From assembly GCA_037349105.1 (NCBI GenBank), contig JAYJMM010000109.1:652501-716500 (forward strand): 64,000 nt of DNA, read 5' to 3'. The notes under the pieces were generated by a model. That model was not told the DNA's origin, did not search any database, and saw nothing but the letters and a program-made list of their open reading frames with translations. Positions 22,803 through 32,272 of the stretch are shown here, in pieces (the first letter of the stretch is position 1; each line of letters starts with the position of its first letter). The translations under genes were made by a program, and so were the position numbers. This stretch comes from Limnomonas spitsbergensis (lineage: Eukaryota; Chlorophyta; Chlorophyceae; Chlamydomonadales).

Positions 22803-23300
22803 GTCTAATTGTGGTAGGCTTCCTCCATGTCGTGGCAGACAGGTTACAAGAGTTTGACACATTTCAGCATGATTTTTACCCAGACAGTAGTAAGAATAGA
22901 TATTACAATTTTGACATGTTTCTCCCTTCCATCTGGCACAAAGAATGTTTGTCCTAAACAACTCAAATCGTGCACTTTCAGGCCCACGTTTTTGATAAAG
23001 ACAGACTTCAAGGTGGGAAATGATAAGTTTGAACTCCGTGGTTGGCAATGGATTCATTCTTCCTTGTTGCCTACCTACCTAATATTTGCACTGCAAAATA
23101 TGCATTCCATCCATCTCTCTGTGTCAGGCAAAAGTACGATGTGTTATGCACTACAATCCAGTGTGCAATATGCTTGGACGATGTTGAGTCACATACAAAG
23201 TACACTGTGCAAGACTAGAGTTACAGTACACTGGATATGGTCAAGGAAGAAAATAGTTAGTAGCACAATTACTACATCAACTTTTGGCGCCGTTGCCCAG
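22803..23300. other. Intergenic AT-rich region
   Basis: No domain or repeat recognised. It lies downstream of the glycoprotein gene tail and may include its 3' untranslated region. Confidence 0.45.
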
Positions 23301-23301
23301 C

Positions 23302-23575
23302 TTAGACGGGAGAAGGGGAAGGGCTAGGGGGAGAAGGGCTAGGGGGAGAAGGGCTGGGGGGAGAAGGGCTAGGGGGAGAAGGGCTAGGGGGAGAAGGGCT
23401 AGGGGGAGAAGGGGAAGGGCTAGGGGGAGAAGGGGAAGGGCTAGGGGGAGAAGGGGAAGGGCTAGGGGGAGAAGGGGAAGGGCTAGGGGGAGAAGGGGAA
23501 GGGCTAGGGGGAGAAGGGGAAGGGGGGGAAGGGCTAGGGGGGGGAGGGCTAGGGGGGGAAGGAGGTAAAGGAGAA
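23302..23575 (-). repeat. 15/21-bp minisatellite coding a Ser-Pro tail
   Basis: Units of GGGCTAGGGGGAGAA, some with an added GGGGAA, repeat across the stretch. Read on the minus strand in the frame ending at 23302 they give runs of PSPSPPS, exactly the composition of the adjacent glycoprotein's tail. That frame is offset from the upstream coding frame. Confidence 0.75.
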
Positions 23576-24883
23576 GGAGGGACAGGTGGGGAGAACACAA
23601 AGGAAGGAGGATGGGGAGGGGAGGGGGGGAGGGGAGGGGGGCAGAGGAGGGCTTGGAAGGGGTGGAGGTGCTGGAGGGGGAGAGGGGCTAGGGGGCTGTG
23701 GAGGAGTAGGGCTTGGGGGTGAAGGTGAAGGTGGGGGAGGACTAGGGGGAGGAGGGGGAGGGGGGCTAGGAGGTGGGGGGGGAGGAGGGGGGAGAGGCGA
23801 TGGAGGGAAAGGAAGCCCAGCAGGTACAGGGGGAGGTGAAGGGCTGGGGGGTGGTAGGGAAGGGGGGCTGGGGCTGGGGGGGGGGATCACGTATCCAGGG
23901 GGGAAAGGAGGTGGGGCCGGGAGTGGGGGTAGAGGAGAGGGAGATGGTGGCATGGGAGGGGGGGGCGTGGGAGGTGTTGGGGCCGTGCGGGCACCATAAA
24001 CAGCGAACTTGCGGATGGCCTTGGGGTTAAGGGAGGTGGGGAACCACTTCTCTCCAAACCAACTGATGTAGGTGAAGAGCGCGTATGGCAAGCAGATGGA
24101 GAATTGGACGCAGGTGTTAGTTTCCCAATACAGGGCAGGGTTATTGATTGTGTTCTGGGCATATGGTCCACCAGTCACGTTGTAGATTCCGCCTCCAGAC
24201 GCGTTTAGTGAGTTGGGGTTACCGGAGAAGTTGAAAGACAGGACGGAGCTGAAGGTCGCCTTTACGTAGTCAGAACCAGGCGTCTCTGGTAAGGTAGTAG
24301 GCCACGCGCTGGCCTCGATCGAACCAATGAATACTGTCTCGAGCGGATTCGTGAGAGACTTGGGTGTTGGCACGAAAAATACCTGGTGAAGGAAAAGAGA
24401 AATTAGACCATACATGGCATAAAGTACAGTAAAAGTACTCCGGCCCTCAGGTAGGTTCCGTCGCAAGTTTATCAAGAGCCAACGGCATCGCCTGGTTCGG
24501 GCATATCTGGCGGGGAGATTTTGGCCTGGCAGGTCCGCCCCCGACTGCATACACTGTAAGCATACCTGGGCGATGGCAGCGGCCAAGTCAGCCTGAAACT
24601 CCAAAGCTGTGCCACCTGGGTTGGTGCCGTTGGTAATGGCGGAGAAGCTGGTCCTGATGTACAGGACCCAGCGCTGAGGGAGGCTGAAGTTGAAATGCGG
24701 ACCGTCCTGGATGATGGTCATGTCGCGGGTCTGGTTGAGGTTGGAGGTGATCGCCATAGGGGGCGACGGCGGGGCGGGGGAACGCGGGGGGGTGGGAGAC
24801 AGGGGAGTTGTTTGGGCGTATGCAGAGGTGGCGAGAACTACGAGCATGACAGCCATGAGGCTGCAACGAAATTGGGAAGTCAT
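23549..24883 (-). CDS. Secreted hydroxyproline-rich glycoprotein (one intron)
   Basis: ATG at 24883 begins a clear signal peptide (MTSQFRCSLMAVMLVVLATS, then AYA). Exon 1 ends at 24566 and exon 2 starts at 24382; the 183-bp intron 24383-24565 has GTATGC and CACCAG borders and is an open multiple of three, so retention would insert 61 codons. A globular domain with N-glycosylation sequons (NQT, NFS, NGT, NAS, NVT) and two Cys near TNTCVQFSICLPY precedes a Pro-rich tail of SPPP and PPSPSP blocks, as in volvocine cell-wall and extracellular-matrix proteins. I cannot match the globular domain to a named family. The frame stops at 23549, but an offset frame continues Ser-Pro repeats to 23302. Confidence 0.8.
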   Translation of the reverse strand: MTSQFRCSLMAVMLVVLATSAYAQTTPLSPTPPRSPAPPSPPMAITSNLNQTRDMTIIQDGPHFNFSLPQRWVLYIRTSFSAITNGTNPGGTALEFQADLAAAIAQVCLQCMQSGADLPGQNLPARYARTRRCRWLLINLRRNLPEGRSTFTVLYAMYGLISLFLHQVFFVPTPKSLTNPLETVFIGSIEASAWPTTLPETPGSDYVKATFSSVLSFNFSGNPNSLNASGGGIYNVTGGPYAQNTINNPALYWETNTCVQFSICLPYALFTYISWFGEKWFPTSLNPKAIRKFAVYGARTAPTPPTPPPPMPPSPSPLPPLPAPPPFPPGYVIPPPSPSPPSLPPPSPSPPPVPAGLPFPPSPLPPPPPPPPSPPPPPPPSPPPPSPSPPSPTPPQPPSPSPPPAPPPLPSPPLPPSPPPLPSPSSFLCVLPTCPSFSFTSFPP

Positions 24884-25087
24884 GACTGGCGCTGAAGGGC
24901 CTCCGGTACGGGTGTAGATGTGTTGCAACAGGCGTCGCTTATGAGCAAATACTGTGCTGCCGTAATATATGAATCGATTCAGCTTATAACAACCGGAAAC
25001 AGTGGTACTAACAACCGGGGGCACGTTTCGGTCATTAATTGGCACATCTTTATGTTTTACGTGCATACATGTCGTCGTAATGGTGGG

Positions 25088-25178
25088 CGTAAACGACCGA
25101 CTCCTCCACAACCGACTCCTGAACAACCGACTCTTAAACAACCGACCGTATACAGCCGATCGTAAACAACCGACTCGC
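25088..25178. promoter_or_regulatory. Six ACCGACTC-type repeats upstream of the glycoprotein gene
   Basis: Six units of about 15 bp built on ACAACCGACTC lie 200-300 bp upstream of the glycoprotein ATG. In the gene's direction they read GAGTCGGTTGT. A repeated short box at promoter distance could bind a regulator. It could equally be a simple minisatellite. Confidence 0.4.
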
Positions 25179-25735
25179 GGCGACACAGGTGGAAGACGAA
25201 ATCGTCGCCATCACCGATAGTCGCCGGTGGTCATTTTTGCCAGCATTATGTCGGCCTCAATCTGCATACCTGGGGCCAAGTTGTTAGACATGCTGGATGA
25301 ACGATGCGTTATCATTGTTATTTTTCGCACTCTGGTATGCAGGCCAGTCAATTGGCGCCTTCATTGCCAAAATAAGTTGCTCGCTGAAGGCACCATGATG
25401 ACATGGTGGTCATGTGTGGTTTACCCATACCGAAGTGTGTATGACTCAATGCTCTGGGGTAATGTGTGGGGTTGTGCTGTGTTGTCTTGGGCCCTAGTCA
25501 ATGTGTGCTGGAATGGCGTGGGCATGTGGGCGCTGACTGAATGATGCATGTGTGCATGGCGTTGCACCTCAAGGTCATGTTAAAAATAAACTGGCTCGGG
25601 CGCTGAACTGTGTGTATGCGACATGTCAAGTAACAATCTGGATATGTGATGGTAGGATGGGAGGTTCAATAGTTTTCTTTGTTGCTCAAAGTGGTTTAAA
25701 GCGGTGGACATGGGATTCATGTATGCATACTAAGT
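25179..25735. other. Intergenic region
   Basis: No gene recognised. The part near 25165-25225 resembles sequence around 59990-60020 (a GTCACAGGTG-like block followed by AAATCGTCGCCA). Confidence 0.4.
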
Positions 25736-25741
25736 TAGTAT

Positions 25742-26310
25742 AGTTAGCACAACCTGCAAAACCTGTCTCGTATCCGGAGCATATTGCTACTCCGCTCCGG
25801 ACACTATTATAAAGCTCCGAGCCGAACATTCTATCATGCAGAAAAAAAAGTGTGGAGCCCTCCCGGGCAACATGACAGACTTACATCTCTTGCATATGTG
25901 CGGTTTCGACTAGTCTCGACGTCTCACTAGAGGGCTGCTTTATCAACCACGCGATAGTACGTTTCCACAACATGTCCAATATTACTGAGGACGGGCTGAC
26001 ATTCTAGACAAATTGTATAACCTCGGGAAGACGCTTACACAACCTTACTTCTCCAAGCTGTCCTCCAAGCAATACGCAATAGCGACATGAATAGCGTTGC
26101 ATGCAAGCAATAATGCAAGACTCTAGTGATCTCTTGCTCCGGAATGCCGAAGCCTCTAGCCCAATGCAACAAAGCGACAGAGAAAGATGTGAAGGGGTGC
26201 ACGTCCAGCTCTTGCTCCAAGGAGGATAGGGCTGTCCTTCGCCAACTGTTGGTGTCGCATCAGGAAAGAAAGAAAAGGCCTGTCGCTTGGGCCCATTTCT
26301 CTCGGTGAGC
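25742..26310 (+). mobile_element. hAT-like element remnant with BED-like finger
   Basis: The first 100 bp (TTAGCACAA, then CGTATCCGGAGC, then CATGCAG) matches the reverse complement of the right end of the hAT-like element at 49857-50996. Further on, a broken plus-strand frame carries a CX2C pair and SGMPKPLA near 26105-26165, then DRAVLRQLLVSHQ, aligning with the same element's coding frame. A transposase catalytic domain was not found, and the right end is not clear. Confidence 0.6.
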
Positions 26311-26327
26311 CAGCAAATCCCCTTCTA

Positions 26328-26380
26328 GCAAACCCCGGCGAAAATGGGGGTTTGGTCGACTACGCCCCGGCGTCAGCCAT
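26328..26380. repeat. GC-rich dispersed repeat R3, copy 1
   Basis: Contains CCCCGGCGAAAATGGGGGTT and is the reverse complement of 57112-57165 with few differences. Both copies lie beside unassigned DNA. Confidence 0.6.
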
Positions 26381-27300
26381 ATGTATTTCAAATTCCCCCC
26401 GTCTCCCCGGCAAGAACTTCCCTCGAAATGACTGATAGCAACGATGATAGCAATTTTATGAATGCGCTCTGACGCGGCCGAAGATGTCCAAGTCCTCAAA
26501 AAGGCTATTAACCCGCTCCCACCTCCCGCAAAGCGAGCAAGGATAAATCCCTGGTCATGGCTCACGCGAGGTGAGCTCAAAAGCATGCAATCCTGCACCG
26601 CCAGACGATGCCCCCGCAACTCATGCAGTTGAGGACCCTGCATCTCAGGCCGACGAGGCTCATGTAGCTAAGGATGAAGAGGTTTCTACGGACATGGTAC
26701 GTCCATTTGAGTGGCCATGCTAACAAAAAAATGAGTAATCGCCTACCAACTTTGAGAGCTTCTTCCATTCTGAATTTGCCTCCTTTAATAATATTACTTA
26801 TGTGGGACAGATTTTTTTTTTAGTTCCGCCAAGGAAGCCAAGCTCGATGTGAAGGTTGTGAAATATCTTCAGTCCAAAAAGGCATCACATTTCATGCTTG
26901 CATGGGACTTGTGCCCGTAAATCGGTACAAGCACTAAATACGCTAGGACAACGTGCAAAAACCAGTGACCCCCGATGATGTGTGACCCCCGACGATGATT
27001 GAGTCTTTGAAGGGCAGAATTGCAGAGAAAGTAAACAGCTTTGCCGCTATGAGAGCATGCATGGCTCATGATATCATGAGCTCGAAATTCCATGTGTTGC
27101 GCACGCCATTTACGTGGGCTTCACAATTACGTTCCGAACTATTGTGGTTGAGCGAGGCTTTAGTTTGCACCGGGTCTTCAAGCACAGGCTGACCAATCGA
27201 TTGCGAGTGATTACTTAAGATTCTTCGCAACGTGTCAGGTTGGCCACTACTCAGACTACGGTGCCTAAATATCTTACCAGGTCAGCCTTTTTTATTTATA
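26381..27300. other. Unassigned region with an R2 repeat copy
   Basis: Only the R2 repeat at 26862-26970 is recognised. A 65-codon plus-strand frame at 26995-27192 has no known domain. Confidence 0.4.
26862..26970 (+). repeat. Dispersed repeat family R2, copy 2
   Basis: Matches 1016-1145 in the same orientation, including GCACTAAATACGCTAGGACA and AAAACCAGTGACCCCC. Confidence 0.6.
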
Positions 27301-27392
27301 TTAGTCCATTGATGAGATTCTAGAGGCACAATCTGCTTTGGTCAAGGCCCCTCTTAAGAGCGGCAAGGCCCCCATGATTTTTAAAATATAAT

Positions 27393-27820
27393 ATGCATGA
27401 GGAAATACATGGTATTACTGCCCGGCTGCTTGGCATGGATTTGGCATGCGGCATTGAGGTGGAAGATGGTGATGGGGAGCCGGCGGAGCTAGCTGAGAGA
27501 GTTGTTGGTGTTCCCTCACATGAAGATCCTTTTAATTCTGATGCATTTATCCAACTCGTTAGGGGCCCTGTCGTTGCAGATGTTCTACTCGGTGCCAACC
27601 CAATACGGAGTACAGAATGAGCCGTTTTCATGAACCCAAACGAGTGCTAATACCAGTAATAAGAGAGAACAAATCGGTTGATCTCGAATTTTTGAAAAAT
27701 GTAAAACAAATGCTTACAAATAATCCGTCCACAATGCCGGTGACTTTTGACCCCCCCCAAAATACCCATCCCGGCAAGAACCGGGTACTTGGCTACACCC
27801 GGCCCTTCCATGCATGACCG
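27393..27820 (+). other. Unrecognised short reading frames
   Basis: A 75-codon frame at 27393-27620 (acidic, with motif VPSHEDPFNSDAF) is followed by an overlapping 66-codon frame at 27617-27817 (EPKRVLIPVIRENK). No family is recognised. They could be decayed transposase or host sequence. The stretch 27821-28120 shows nothing further. Confidence 0.25.
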
Positions 27821-28123
27821 TCGGTATGGAATTTCTTGGACAGTAGATCATCTCTTTCTTCCTCGCTAGCCCTTGAATATCCGTCAATTATACCATTTAG
27901 TTAACTTCCAATGAACGGATCAACAATTCACATCTCAAAGCAAGGAGCCAAGTCTTCAGCTCTTAGCTAAGCTCTTCAGATAAACCAGATCAGGTGGGAA
28001 TTAATGAGTATTGGTATTGAGTGATAGTGGGATAATGACGTGATGAAATGACTGTGCAAACTGAAAGTTTGATTGGCTGGACATCATCAGTTCATCACGT
28101 ACCATTGTTATGGGGTTGTTTAG

Positions 28124-28300
28124 AGGGGTCCGACCCATAGAACCGCTGTGTCCTTATCCTACTTTCGCGAACTGTTGAAATCGACAGCGCGCTGTCAATG
28201 ACTGATTTCCACTGTTGAAAATTGCGTTTGCTGTCGATAACTGTGCTCTACCTTTGAGCTCTCTTTCAACAGCGAAAAAACAACAGCCGAGTAGCCGAGT
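28124..28300. mobile_element. End of a GACAGC-rich repeat element, copy 1
   Basis: Starts AGAGGGGTCCGAC, followed by CCGCTGTGTCC and ATCCTACTTT, then many CTGTTG and CGACAGC words. The same order appears reversed at 61540-61735. The second end was not found, so size and class are open. Confidence 0.5.
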
Positions 28301-28547
28301 CAGCAATATCAACTGGATCAGTTGGATCAGCAGGGTCAGCAAGATCAGTTGGATCAGTTGAATCAGCAGGGTCAGCAGGACCCATGAAATCTGCAGGATC
28401 AGCGAGATTGGTGGGATCGGCATAATCAGCAGGATCAGCCATATCTGTGGAATCAGCAGGGTCTGCAAGTCCTATGAGATCAGCAGGATCAGCAAGATCA
28501 GCGAAATTGGTGGGATCAGCAGGATCAGCAGGATCGGCGGGACTCAT
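28266..28547 (-). repeat. Nine-bp based repeat encoding Ala-Asp-Pro units
   Basis: Diverged copies of ATCAGCAGG fill the stretch. On the minus strand an ATG at 28547 opens a 93-codon frame made mostly of ADP, ADL and TDP triplets, ending ATRLLFFRC. The consistent triplet pattern could be a real repetitive protein, but no domain or homologue is recognised and other frames are open as well. The following 28551-28860 shows no gene. Confidence 0.5.
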
Positions 28548-28869
28548 CTCTTACCGTTATTTTGAGCGAACGTCGTCAGGGGCATGGTGAAGGCTAGGGA
28601 GCCAAAGATGCTGGTCAAGCCTGAAAATAAAAAAGTGCAGCAGAGGGGGGGAGGGGGGCACTTGGTTGAGGGGCTCAGTAATACCAGCAGAAAAGGTGAG
28701 CATGGCAGGGTCATGCCAGTAACGGAAGCTGCAGAAAGTTTCAGAGCTAAAAATAACCAGAAGCATATGCAGCAGTTTGCGCGTTCGCTGGCTTTGCCTT
28801 GTTTCAAAGTATAACGTCGTGTTTTATACATATTTCTGTGTATTTAACGATGGCGGATGTCATATGCCC

Positions 28870-29300
28870 TCATACAATTGGAATACTTGAGCTGCTGGCT
28901 AAATTGCTTTCACGTCAGTCTGGACCTGCTGCCAAGCTTTCGCGACCACATGGACTTGCTGCCCAACTTGCGCACCATCGTAGTACTGCGCGCCAGCCTA
29001 GACATGTTGCTACGTCAGCCTGAACGTGCTGCCAAGCTTCCACGCCAGCATATAGACAATCAGCCCAGGTTATGCCCCAGCCTACTAGAGCTGCATGTCT
29101 GCTTGCTTGTGCGCCATACTAGACATGTTGTCAAGCTTCCGCGCCCGCATGGACCTGCTGCCCAGCTTGCACACATGCCTTGTACTGCTGGCTAGATTAC
29201 TTGCGCACCAGTGTGGAGCCTGGACATGCTGCCACGCTATGACGCCAGCATGGAGCTACTGCCCAGCTTGCGCACCAGCCTGGAGCTGCTGGCCTGCTTG
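28870..29300. repeat. Degenerate tandem repeat, roughly 30-60 bp
   Basis: Blocks such as GGACCTGCTGCC, AAGCTTCCGCGCC and CTTGCGCACCA recur through the stretch with heavy divergence. It runs directly into the 20/60-bp array. Confidence 0.55.
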
Positions 29301-30361
29301 CTTGCATGAGGCACTCCTCCAAGTTGTGTGGCATTCCTCCCGGCTGTGAGGCATTTTTTCCGGTTGTGTGGCAATTCTTCAGCTTGTGCAACATTCCTCC
29401 CAGTTGTGAGGCATTTTCTAAGGCTATGTGGCATTTCTTCAGGTTGTGCGGCATTCCTCCCGGCTGTGAGGCGTTTTCTCAGGCTGTGTCACAGCATTTC
29501 TTCAGGTTGTTCAGCATTCCTCCCGGATGTGCAGCATTTTCTCAGGCTGTGCGGCATTTTTTCAGGTTGTGCGGCACTCCTCCCGGTTGTGAGGCATTTT
29601 CACCGGTTGTGCAGCATTTCTTCAGGTTGTGCGGCACTCCTCCCGGCTGTGAGGCATTTTCTCAGGCTGTGCATTTCTTCAGGTTGTGCGGCATTCCTCC
29701 CAGCTGTGAGGTATTTCTCAGGTTGTGCGGCATTCCTCCCAGCTATGAGGCATTCCCAAGTTGTGCGGCATTCCTCCCGGCTGAGAGGCATTTTCTCAGG
29801 CCGTGCGGCATTCCTTCAAGTTGTACGGCATTCCTCCCGGCTGTAAGGCATTTTCTCAGGCTGTGTGGCATTTCTTCAGGTTGTGCTACATTCCGCCTGG
29901 CTGTGAGGCATTTCTCAGGCCGTGCGGCATTCCTCCCGGCTGGAAGGCGTTTTTTCAGTCTGTGTGGCATTTCTTCAGGTTGTGCTGCATTCCTCCCGGC
30001 TGTGAGGCATTTTCTCAGGCTCTGCAGAATTTCTTCAAGTTGTGCGGCATTCCTCCCGGCTGTGCGGTATTTCTTCAGGTTGTGCTGCATTCCTCCCGGC
30101 TGTAAGGCATTTCTCAGGCTGTGCAGCATTTCTTCAGGTTGTGCGGCATTCCTCCCAGCTGTGAGGCATTTCTCAGGCTGTGCAGCATTTCTTCAAGTTG
30201 TGCGGCATTCCTCCCTGCTGTGCGGCATTTTCTCAGGCCGTGCGGCATTTTTTCAGGTTGTGCGGCACTCCTCCCGGCTGTGAGGCATTTCTTAGGCTGT
30301 GCAGCATTTCTTCAGGTTGTGCGGCATTCCACCCAGCCGTGAGGCATTTTCTCAGGTTGTG
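29300..30361. repeat. 20/60-bp tandem array, left part
   Basis: Basic units of about 20 bp such as TGTGAGGCATTTTCTCAGGC and TGTGCGGCATTCCTCCCGGC are organised in threes, giving a 60-bp higher period (for example GGCACTCCTCCCGG at 29571 and 29631). Because 60 is a multiple of three, several frames are open on both strands, including a 325-codon plus-strand frame. The array resumes at 52479 beyond the nested retrotransposons. Confidence 0.85.
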
Positions 30362-30511
30362 ACATTGATTATTGCACTCATGAGGGCGACATCTGCCCAT
30401 GTAGCTATGCCCTGAAATTTTGTAGTCCTCGACCCACCCCCCAAACTGTCCGCAACAGAACATACCTATCCAAAACTCAACAAAAAGAGAAAACCCTCCG
30501 AACCAGACAAC

Positions 30512-31171
30512 ATGGAAGTAATCGTTCACCATTACATCACTACAAAAATTCACAAACAAGCCAAAAGATTAAAAAATAAATGGCGGCACAAGCCGCTTGT
30601 AATTATCAGACTACACGAGCGGGCCTCGCTTCTCACAGTCAGAAGAATCACCGTGCTCTCTGAACAACCTCAAGAATGGGCAAACAAAAATAAGCACTTC
30701 CGGAAACGATTCCTTGAGACGCCCAAAACCATACAACGAAACAAAGAAGAGAGATTGGTTGGAGGGGCACGGCCACCCAAAACAAAGGCAGACGCAAGAC
30801 AACAAAACCAAACCTACACCCTAGAGAGGCTACTCGAAGCCAACTTCCAACTAAAAGCTGACCACGACTACCCGTACTCTAATGGGGATTGTTTCTTTGA
30901 TAGCCTACAATACCTAACAGGCTACCCTAGCTTGAAGTTGCGAACTGCTTGGATAGAGCAGTTGAATGAGGGGGTAACTAAGAGATACCTCCATATGATG
31001 GATACCGGTACATTAAACAGCAAACAGAATACAGCCACCAACACAATGCTCCGCGACCACCGCAAACAAGCGCACTCCCCTACTGGCAGTCACCCAAAAC
31101 AGCCAGGCACACCACGGCAACATGGTGAGATAAAAGCCATGAGGATCGACAGGCTTGGAGAAGGAACTTAA
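30512..31171 (+). pseudogene. OTU-like N-terminal fragment of the outer element
   Basis: A 219-codon frame from ATG 30512. After a basic Lys/Arg-rich region, residues near 125-145 read SNGDCFFDSLQYL, the Cys-box of OTU cysteine proteases. The later OTU helices and the catalytic His are not seen; the sequence turns into Gln/Pro/Thr-rich linker and stops. In the inner copy the OTU domain lies after the Josephin-like domain, whereas here it lies before it. The fragment is probably inactive. Confidence 0.55.
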
Positions 31172-31216
31172 AATCATAAGCCACATGAGCCTAACCCGAG
31201 CCGGGGAGGGAGCAAT

Positions 31217-31842
31217 CACCCCCCACACATTTCCACAACAGGCCATATTCCAAGAGACATTTACTACGAAAAACAGCATAAACAATTTTGTCAAGCACAT
31301 ACCCTCGCGATGCTCCTGGGGCGACCGCTTCGCCAGACACACAAAGAAATCATAAAATTGTTGTTAGGTCAAAAAGAAAATCCTACTTACGTGCACCACA
31401 AGAGGGTCCTAAACCATAGGGATTTCCCCCAATTCGATCCAATATCGGTAATTTCTCGGACTTGTATAGGCCATGTACGCGTTCCAACACTATCAACTTA
31501 AGATTATTCCGGAAATAGGCCAACCGCAACTCCTGACCACACCCTAGATGAATTAAAACAGACACCAAACTACCACCCAAATGGTTTCATAGTCCACTCT
31601 ACTGCGCCCTACCATCATGCCTCGACCTTGCTCCTGCGGGAAGGAAAGTGGTACTGGTTGGACTCAGAGAAGCCATACCGAACCCCTCTCTTCGGAGAAG
31701 AGGGAATCCGGAACTTGGATGAGCTCACGAAAACGGCAACATCCATCTATGGGTATTTCCATGCGGAAACCCTGGCTGAATGCATCACCGCTTGCCTTCT
31801 TTTCCCACCAGTACCCCACACACCAGAAGAGGGGGAGACATA
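31217..31842 (+). pseudogene. Josephin-like cysteine protease region, outer element
   Basis: One frame reads IYYEKQHKQFCQAHTLAMLL near 31255-31315, closely resembling the start of Josephin domains (EKQ, then Cys-box with nearby His). A later frame at 31628-31842 has REGKWYWLDSE, matching the His/Asp end of the inner copy, followed by GYFHAETLAECITACLLFPP. Frame changes between the two parts show decay. Josephin domains are deubiquitinating proteases of the ataxin-3 family; the substrate of an element-encoded one is unknown. Confidence 0.55.
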
Positions 31843-32272
31843 GACTCGCCCCCAAAACCCCTGAACCCCCCCCAGCCCCAACCACCAGAACTGCACGAGA
31901 CACAAATGATGCTCAAACCAACTCTGCCGCCCGCTCGGACAGCACTGCCTCCTTCGCACACTAATAATGCAGCACCCCTCACCCAGGTCACTGACATTCC
32001 CCGACTCACCTAGATGTGCCATCAAAGGTAGAACCACCAAAGGGCAGAAGAAGACGCATGATATTGAGAGAACAAAACTAAATAAGTTGGCTTCCAAAGG
32101 ATACGTACGTAAGCTCACAAATAAGTAAACCAAGCGCAACATTGCCCTACCGCACACAACGGAAGGAAAGAAACCGAAAACACTGTTACAGACCCTCATT
32201 TTATCATATATCACTACCTCAATCACTGAGACGCCCAAACCAGCTAAGCAAAACAGAAGGGTGAAGTAGATC

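Noticed and set aside
23284..23999. Plus-strand Arg/Gly-rich frames
   Set aside because: They are the complement of the Ser-Pro-coding minisatellite and the proline-rich exon.
27393..27820. Possible hAT transposase core linked to the remnant at 25.7 kb
   Set aside because: The frames show none of the DDE residues or the C-terminal dimerisation motif, so the link is not supported.
29306..30283. 325-codon plus-strand frame
   Set aside because: It is a readout of the 60-bp array, whose length keeps frames open on both strands, and it has no domain.
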